From assembly GCA_046154695.1 (NCBI GenBank), contig JBJXFI010000048.1, positions 1 to 10,790 of the forward strand: DNA of 10,790 bases, given 5' to 3'. Each line of letters begins with the position of its first letter. The first letter of the stretch is position 1. This document shows positions 6,112-10,790 of this stretch, one piece after another. The position numbers and the translations under genes were made by a program. The stretch is from DALYLB01 sp046154695. Its GTDB lineage: Bacteria > Acidobacteriota > Blastocatellia > RBC074. The notes below the pieces were generated by a model, which saw nothing but the letters and a program-made list of their open reading frames with translations, was not told the DNA's origin and did no database searches.

Positions 6112-6972
6112 ATGGAACCGAGCCTGCCAAAAATCTCGATCATCACGCCGTCGTTCAATCAGGCGCGGTTTCTGGAGCGCACGATATGCAGCGTGCTGGA
6201 TCAGGGCTATCCGAATCTGGAGCACATCGTCATCGACGGCGGCAGCACGGACGGGAGCGTGGAGATTTTGCGGCGGTACGCGGACCGGCTGGCGTATTGG
6301 GTGAGCGAGCCGGACGGCGGGCAGTCGCACGCGCTCAACAAGGGGTTCGCGCGGGCGACGGGCGAGATTTTCGGGTGGCTCAACTCGGATGACGTCTATT
6401 GCCCGGGGGCGCTCGCGCAGGCGGGCCGGCGCTTCGCGGAGGATCGCGCGCTCGATCTTTTTTACGGCGGGCTCTATCTGATCGACGCGGAGGACCGATT
6501 GCTCGACGCGCACTGGGCGGGGCCGTGCAACCCGCGCTACACGCTCCACGTCGGGCTGGACATTCATCAACAGGCGCTCTTTTGGCGGCGCGAGCTGATG
6601 GACCGCGTCGGGGGAATCGACGAGACGATGAACTTCAGCATGGACGTCGATTTGATCATGCGGTTGTTGCTCCACGGCCGCGCGGCCCGCACGCGCGATT
6701 ATCTGGGGATGTTCCGCGTGCACGACGAGGCGAAGACCGCGACGATCGAGGCCCTTTCCAAGGCCGAGAACCGGATCATCCACGAGCGATACCGGGGCCG
6801 CGTTCCCCTGGCCGTCCCGCGGGCGCTGGCCCGATGGAACCGGGCCGCGCTCTCCGCGCGCCGCGTCGCCGCGGTCCTCGCGGAGGCGCCGGCCGCCTAT
6901 TGGGCCTTCAAGATCGGCCGCCGCCTCGGGCTGCCCGTCCCGGCCGCGTGGCTGCTTCCCCGGGGAAGGTAA
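6112..6972 (+). CDS. Family 2 glycosyltransferase (GT-A fold)
   Basis: This 286-residue cytoplasmic or membrane-associated enzyme should transfer a sugar from a nucleotide donor to a growing lipid-linked glycan. Family signatures: ISIITPSFNQARFLERTI (8-25), VIDGGSTDGS (40-49, nucleotide binding), SEPDGGQSHALNKGF (65-79), LNSDD (90-94, the DXD-type metal site), HQQALFWRRELMDRVGGID (152-170) and MDVDLIMRLL (177-186, probable catalytic acid region). Donor and acceptor are unknown. The start is bounded by an in-frame TGA at 6106-6108, so ATG 6112 is the first usable start. The only ribosome-like purines before it belong to the GGAAAATG repeat. The stop lies inside the sequence just before asnB (2-base gap), indicating co-transcription. 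Confidence 0.93.
   Translation: MEPSLPKISIITPSFNQARFLERTICSVLDQGYPNLEHIVIDGGSTDGSVEILRRYADRLAYWVSEPDGGQSHALNKGFARATGEIFGWLNSDDVYCPGALAQAGRRFAEDRALDLFYGGLYLIDAEDRLLDAHWAGPCNPRYTLHVGLDIHQQALFWRRELMDRVGGIDETMNFSMDVDLIMRLLLHGRAARTRDYLGMFRVHDEAKTATIEALSKAENRIIHERYRGRVPLAVPRALARWNRAALSARRVAAVLAEAPAAYWAFKIGRRLGLPVPAAWLLPRGR
6961..6968 (+). promoter_or_regulatory. Ribosome-binding site of asnB (GGGGAAGG)
   Basis: The purine-rich stretch CGGGGAAGG ends 6 bases before ATG 6975 and overlaps the last codons of the GT2 gene. It selects the internal ATG giving the MCGICG start that places the catalytic Cys at position 2. Confidence 0.75.
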
Positions 6973-6974
6973 AT

Positions 6975-8891
6975 ATGTGTGGAATCTGCGGCGTGGTGCG
7001 CCGCGAACCGGCGATCTCTGGGGAGGAGGATGCGATCGATCGCATGCGGGACTCGCTCGCCCATCGCGGGCCGGATGGAGAGGGCGATTTCGCCGCGCCG
7101 CACGTTCATCTAGGCATGCGGCGGCTGAGCGTCATCGATCTCGCGGGCGGCGCGCAGCCGCTCTTCAACGAGGATGAATCGCTGGTCCTCGTCGCGAACG
7201 GCGAGATCTACAACTACGTCGAGCTGCGCGCGCGGCTTCGGGCGCGCGGCCACCGCTTCGCCACAAACGGCGATTGCGAAGTCATCCTGCACCTGTACGA
7301 AGAGCACGGGCCGGATTGCGTCAAGCACCTGCGCGGGATGTTCGCTTTCGCTCTCTGGGACGCGCGGAAGCGGCGGCTGCTGCTTGCGCGGGATCGCCTG
7401 GGCGAGACGCCGCTCTATCTGGTCGAAAGCGAGGGAAGGCTCGCCTTCGCCTCGGAGCTCAAGGCGCTGCTCGAGGCGGGGCAGGCCCGCTTCGAGCTCG
7501 ATCCGGCGGCGATCGACCTCTATTTCCACTATCACTACGTCCCCGAGCCGCGCACGCCGATCCGGGGCGTGCGCAAGCTGCCGGCCGGCCACCTGCTGCT
7601 TGTGGACGCGGAGCCGTGGCGAATCGAGGAGCGGGCCTGGTGGCGGATGGAGGACGCACCGCCGATCGAAGACGACCCCGCCGCGCGGATTCGCGCCGAA
7701 CTGGAGACGGTCAGCGAGATCATCGTCCGATCGGACGTTCCCGTGGGCGTGGCGCTGAGCGGCGGGCTCGATTCGAGCGCGATCGCGGCCCTCGCGGCGC
7801 GTAAATATCCGGGCACGATGAATGCGTTCAGCGTGGGCTATGCCGGGCAGGCCCGCGGCGACGAACGCGCCGATGCCCGCGCGCTGGCCGATCACCTGCG
7901 CATTCCGTTTCACGAGATCGAGCTGCGCACGGAGGATCTGGTTCGCGCCTTTCCGCGCCTCGTCTATTGGCAGGACGATCCGATCGCGGACATCTCGGGC
8001 TTCGGCTATTACTCGGTGATGAAACTCGCCCGCGAGCACGGCGTTCCCGTGATGCTGCAGGGGCACGGCGGGGACGAGCTTTTCTGGGGCTATCCCTGGG
8101 CGCGGCGGGCCGTTCGCGAGACGCAGGCCAAGGCCGCGATGTCGCGCGCGGGGGGCGGCGCGCTGCTCGATTACCTGCGCCTCGAAGCGCCCGAGAGCCG
8201 CACGCGGATGGGGCTCTTCCGCTGGGCGCGGTCGATGGCCGGACTGCGAAGCTCGTGGGAGCGCTTCCGCCGCGACCGCGCCGCGCCGCCCGACCAGGTC
8301 GTCTTTTACGATCTGGTGCCCGACTTCGCGCTCGCCGCGCGCGAGGCCGCGGGGATCTATGCCGCGCCGTTTCTCGAACGGCTCGATGGAGAGGGCCCGA
8401 CGGCGCTCTTCACGATCCCGCGCCCCTGGCCCGAGCCGGAATTGCTGATTACGCGGCTGCAGTGCGAAACCTATCTGCTCGAAAACGGCGTCGCGCAGGG
8501 CGACCGGCTGAGCATGGCCTCGTCGGTCGAACTGCGCCTGCCGCTGCTCGATTACCGGCTCGTCGAGGTCGTCGCGGGACTGCGCAAGCGCCACGACGAT
8601 TCCCGGCTTCCGCCAAAGGCCTGGCTGAAAGCGGCGGTCGCCGATCTGCTCCCCGACGGGGTGCTCAACCGGCCGAAACGCGGGTTCACGCCGCCCGTTC
8701 GAAAATGGTATCGCGCGCTTTTCGCGGCTTATGGCGAGTTGCTCATCGACGGCCGCCTGGTGCGGGCCGGCGTGCTCGCACCCGCGGCGGCGCGCGAGCT
8801 GGCGCGCGGCGCGCACCCGCTCGGCGTCACGGCTCCGCTCTCGTTCAAGGCCCTCGTGCTGGAGATGTGGTGCCGGAATTTCGAGGTATGA
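6975..8891 (+). CDS. asnB: Asparagine synthetase (glutamine-hydrolysing)-like amidotransferase
   Basis: This 638-residue protein has both halves of class II AsnB. The glutaminase domain has Cys2 as nucleophile (MCGICGVV), HRGPDG (30-35), NGEIYNY (75-81) and NGDCEV (98-103). The synthetase domain has the ATP-binding loop LSGGLDSSAIA (261-271), GHGGDELFWGYPWA (363-376) and the C-terminal RLPLLDYRLVE and RPKRGFTPPV. It hydrolyses glutamine and passes ammonia to an adenylated carboxylate, classically aspartate. Relatives in surface-glycan clusters are thought to amidate sugars or another cluster product; the target here is unknown. The usual RDRFGIKPLYY segment reads RDRLGETPLYL (139-149), with Glu-Thr replacing Ile-Lys. 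In-frame sequence upstream of 6975 overlaps GT2 and is excluded, since the nucleophile must follow the initiator Met. Confidence 0.95.
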   Translation: MCGICGVVRREPAISGEEDAIDRMRDSLAHRGPDGEGDFAAPHVHLGMRRLSVIDLAGGAQPLFNEDESLVLVANGEIYNYVELRARLRARGHRFATNGDCEVILHLYEEHGPDCVKHLRGMFAFALWDARKRRLLLARDRLGETPLYLVESEGRLAFASELKALLEAGQARFELDPAAIDLYFHYHYVPEPRTPIRGVRKLPAGHLLLVDAEPWRIEERAWWRMEDAPPIEDDPAARIRAELETVSEIIVRSDVPVGVALSGGLDSSAIAALAARKYPGTMNAFSVGYAGQARGDERADARALADHLRIPFHEIELRTEDLVRAFPRLVYWQDDPIADISGFGYYSVMKLAREHGVPVMLQGHGGDELFWGYPWARRAVRETQAKAAMSRAGGGALLDYLRLEAPESRTRMGLFRWARSMAGLRSSWERFRRDRAAPPDQVVFYDLVPDFALAAREAAGIYAAPFLERLDGEGPTALFTIPRPWPEPELLITRLQCETYLLENGVAQGDRLSMASSVELRLPLLDYRLVEVVAGLRKRHDDSRLPPKAWLKAAVADLLPDGVLNRPKRGFTPPVRKWYRALFAAYGELLIDGRLVRAGVLAPAAARELARGAHPLGVTAPLSFKALVLEMWCRNFEV

Positions 8892-8900
8892 AGAGATGTT

Positions 8901-8953
8901 CTCGCGCGAAGACGCGAAGCGGGGAGCCGCACTTTTTCGCACCTTCGCGTGAG
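8901..8953. repeat. Imperfect inverted repeat built of CGCGAAG words
   Basis: The arms 8901-8919 and 8935-8953 match at 15 of 19 positions as reverse complements. The left arm has CGCGAAG at 8905 and 8913 (8-base phase); the right arm has its complement at 8943-8949. It fills most of the 80-base spacer between asnB and the next glycosyltransferase. A T5 run (8933-8937) lies inside the loop rather than after the stem, so it is not a standard intrinsic terminator. Confidence 0.8.
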
Positions 8954-8971
8954 GTCATTTCAAACGTTTTC

Positions 8972-9889
8972 ATGGAAACACCCGTCGTTATCATTCTCTT
9001 CAACCGGCCCGAGCCGACCGCGAAGGTCTTCGCGGAGATTCGCCGCGCCCGGCCGCGAAGGCTGCTGCTCGTCGCGGACGGTCCGCGGCGCGATCGCGCG
9101 GGCGAGGCGGCGCGGTGCGCGGCGGCGCGCGCCGTGGCCGAACGCGTCGATTGGGACTGCGAGGTGCGCAGCGATTACGCGGCGGAAAATCTCGGCTGCC
9201 GGCGCCGCATCGCCGGCGGGATGGACTGGGTTTTCGAACAGGTCGAGGAGGCGATCGTTCTCGAGGACGATTGCGTCCCGCATCCCGACTTCTTTCCGTA
9301 TTGCGAGGAGATGCTCGCCCGGTATCGCGACGACCCGCGCGTGATGCACATCGCGGGCGTGAACTATCAATTCGGCGCCCGCCCGTTTCCGCACAGCTAC
9401 TATTTCTCCCGGTACAATCACTCGACGGGCTGGGCGACCTGGCGGCGCGCGTGGCGGCGCTTCGACGGCGAGATGCGGGAATGGCCCGCGCTGCGGGACA
9501 GCGGCTGGCTGGCCGAGCTGTTCGAGGACGCCCGCGACCGCGCCGACTGGCATCGTTCGTTTCAGATGGCCTATGAGAAGCGGATCGACAGTTGGGCCTA
9601 TTGCTGGACCTTCGCATGCTGGGCGGCGGGCGGCCTGACGATCCTGCCGCGCGTCAACCTGATCTCGAACATCGGCTTCGCACTGGACGGAACCCACACG
9701 AAAAACCGGCGCAGCCGCTTTGCCAACATGCCGGTCGAGGCGCTAGGCTTTCCCCTCGATCATCCGCCCGAAGTCGCGCGGGACGACGGCGCGGACCGCT
9801 ACACCCAGCGGAACAATTATCGCCGCGGCCGCCTCGCCCGCCTGGGCAACCGGCTTCTGCGCCTGGCCTCGGGGCTGCGCGAGAACTGA
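8972..9889 (+). CDS. GT-A glycosyltransferase, HlpA-like family
   Basis: This 305-residue protein should be a nucleotide-sugar-dependent glycosyltransferase of surface glycan synthesis, acting in the cytoplasm. It starts METPVVIILFNRPEPTAKVF, with the family's NRP after the first strand, then LLLVADGPRR (31-40). IVLEDDCVPHPDFFPYC (95-111) holds the DXD-like metal site (Glu98-Asp-Asp100). Further family signatures are STGWATWRRAW (151-161), DSWAYCW (206-212) and NLISNIGFALDGTHT (229-243). Members are often annotated as hemolytic protein HlpA-like or sugar transferase; the donor is not known. The ATG follows CAAACGTTTTC with no ribosome site, just after an inverted repeat. Longer in-frame sequence upstream runs through asnB in another frame and is a shadow. 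Confidence 0.88.
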   Translation: METPVVIILFNRPEPTAKVFAEIRRARPRRLLLVADGPRRDRAGEAARCAAARAVAERVDWDCEVRSDYAAENLGCRRRIAGGMDWVFEQVEEAIVLEDDCVPHPDFFPYCEEMLARYRDDPRVMHIAGVNYQFGARPFPHSYYFSRYNHSTGWATWRRAWRRFDGEMREWPALRDSGWLAELFEDARDRADWHRSFQMAYEKRIDSWAYCWTFACWAAGGLTILPRVNLISNIGFALDGTHTKNRRSRFANMPVEALGFPLDHPPEVARDDGADRYTQRNNYRRGRLARLGNRLLRLASGLREN

Positions 9890-9899
9890 GTTTGGAAGC

Positions 9900-9969
9900 A
9901 CAACCACGGGGGACACGGGGAGCAACTCTCCTGTTTTCCCTGTCCTTCCCCGTGCTTCGCCGTGGTTGT
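9900..9969. repeat. Inverted repeat built of CACGGGG words
   Basis: Left arm 9900-9922 pairs with right arm 9947-9969. ACAACCACGG matches exactly at the outer ends, and a further CACGGGGA matches after a one-base shift. CACGGGG occurs at 9905 and 9914 (9-base phase), with its complement at 9948-9954. It occupies most of the 93-base spacer between two glycan genes. There is no T run directly after the stem. Confidence 0.85.
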
Positions 9970-9982
9970 TCTCTTGATAGGA

Positions 9983-10790
9983 ATGGAAACCAGGACCGGA
10001 AAATCGAAACCGCCCCTCGCGCCCTGGAAGGCGCTCGCCGGGCTGCTCGCGATCGCGATGGCGGCGGTCGCGATGGCGCTCGTCAACCTGCCGGCGATCG
10101 CGCAGCTCGCCGTGGCGGCCGTGGCGTTCTGGTATCTGCTCGACAAACCGGAGCTGGCGCTGGCCGTGCAGTTCAACGGCGTGGCGCTCTTTCTTTACGC
10201 GATCTACAAACTCAACCTGGAGCCGGACTCGATCGTCACGGGCAGCTTTTACGCGCTGCTCGCGGGGGCCTATCTCGTCGGCGGATGGCGGGCGATGCGC
10301 GGCGCGGGCCTCTTCCGCCTCGGCCGCATCGACGCGATGTTCATGCTGCTCTACGCGATGTTCTTCGTCAGCTATCTGCTCTTTTCGCTCAACAACCCGC
10401 TGGCCTATCGCAAGGTCGTCTATGCGCCGCTGCTCGTGATCGCGCCCTATTTCGGCATGCAGATGCTCGCGACGCGCGAACAACTGCGGCGGTTCTTCTA
10501 TTATGCAGCCGCGATGACGGTGCTGATGATTCCGCCGTCGTTCTATGAACTGACCGCCAATCCGCTCTACGCGGAATACGGGCGCTTCTCGATCTACATC
10601 TTCGAGGACAAGGGGAACAATCCGATCCAGTACGGCATCGCCTTCTCGATTCTGCTGATCATCCTGCTCTTTCACCTCTCGGCGCGGCCGCGAATGCTGG
10701 CGCTGCAGATCGGGCTGATGCTGCCGGCGATCTACCTGCTGGTGCGAAGCGGCGCGCGCGGCCCGCTGGTCAGCTTCGTCGTCACGCTGA
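9983..10790 (+). CDS. O-antigen polymerase/ligase-like membrane protein (3' end outside window)
   Basis: From ATG 9983 the frame stays open to the window end (269 codons seen, no stop). Hydrophobic segments alternate with short loops: about residues 19-50, 65-75, 84-103, 117-135, 146-160, 173-185, 217-231 and 241-254. Residues 211-222 (GNNPIQYGIAFS) and VRSGARGPLVSFVV (254-267) resemble the GNPN/YN loop and the SxSRGxxL motif of Wzy_C proteins, with Arg259 as the probable conserved Arg. The C-terminal part, which should hold the conserved His loop, lies beyond the window. It may be the repeat-unit polymerase while the first Wzy_C protein acts as ligase, or the reverse. Only TAGGA directly precedes the ATG, so the start is moderately supported. 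The preceding spacer holds the CACGGGG inverted repeat. Confidence 0.85.
   Translation, partial: METRTGKSKPPLAPWKALAGLLAIAMAAVAMALVNLPAIAQLAVAAVAFWYLLDKPELALAVQFNGVALFLYAIYKLNLEPDSIVTGSFYALLAGAYLVGGWRAMRGAGLFRLGRIDAMFMLLYAMFFVSYLLFSLNNPLAYRKVVYAPLLVIAPYFGMQMLATREQLRRFFYYAAAMTVLMIPPSFYELTANPLYAEYGRFSIYIFEDKGNNPIQYGIAFSILLIILLFHLSARPRMLALQIGLMLPAIYLLVRSGARGPLVSFVVTL

Noticed and set aside
7110..8942. 610-residue - strand open frame
   Set aside because: It is antisense to asnB, which has complete catalytic motifs; the composition is typical of a high-GC shadow.
7967..8971. Long upstream extension of the HlpA-like glycosyltransferase frame
   Set aside because: It overlaps asnB out of frame and has shadow composition; the recognisable domain begins METPVVIILF at 8972.

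Overview
The window is a dense, high-GC bacterial polysaccharide-assembly locus. Hand-counted GC reaches about 80% in the sampled core-gene lines and drops to about 50% over one cassette. All genes except a toxin-antitoxin pair run on the + strand. The taxon cannot be fixed from the sequence alone. High GC with word-repeat palindromes in the spacers suggests an environmental lineage such as Acidobacteriota, Planctomycetota/Verrucomicrobiota or a related candidate phylum, but this is a weak inference.

Layout: (1) 1-222, a spacer with an AT-rich imperfect inverted repeat and a small GC hairpin. (2) 223-5462, a probable transcription unit: a membrane-anchored TPR protein with a C-terminal carbohydrate-binding-like domain, an O-antigen ligase/polymerase (Wzy_C type), a DegT/DnrJ/EryC1 PLP-dependent sugar aminotransferase, and a Wzx-type flippase whose start codon overlaps the aminotransferase stop. 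(3) 5471-6003, a PemK/MazF-type toxin and its antitoxin on the - strand, with lower GC than everything around them; they interrupt the glycan cluster. (4) 6112-10790, a second + strand series: a GT2 glycosyltransferase, an asparagine-synthetase-like amidotransferase (asnB type), a second GT-A glycosyltransferase of the HlpA-like kind, and a second polytopic O-antigen polymerase/ligase-like protein cut by the window end.

Inferred joint role: the aminotransferase and amidotransferase supply or decorate amino or amidated sugars. The two glycosyltransferases build a lipid-linked repeat unit, the flippase exports it, and the two Wzy/WaaL-like proteins polymerise or ligate it, perhaps with the TPR/jelly-roll protein as a periplasmic partner.

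The most unusual structure is in the spacers. Three carry inverted repeats whose arms are tandem copies of a 7-base word fitting CRCGRRG (CACGAAG, CGCGAAG, CACGGGG), spaced 10, 8 and 9 bases apart. One is a perfect 32-bp stem inside the open 5' end of the ligase gene. A fourth spacer carries an A-rich relative built on GGAAAATG. No CRISPR array, tRNA, rRNA or transposase gene was seen.
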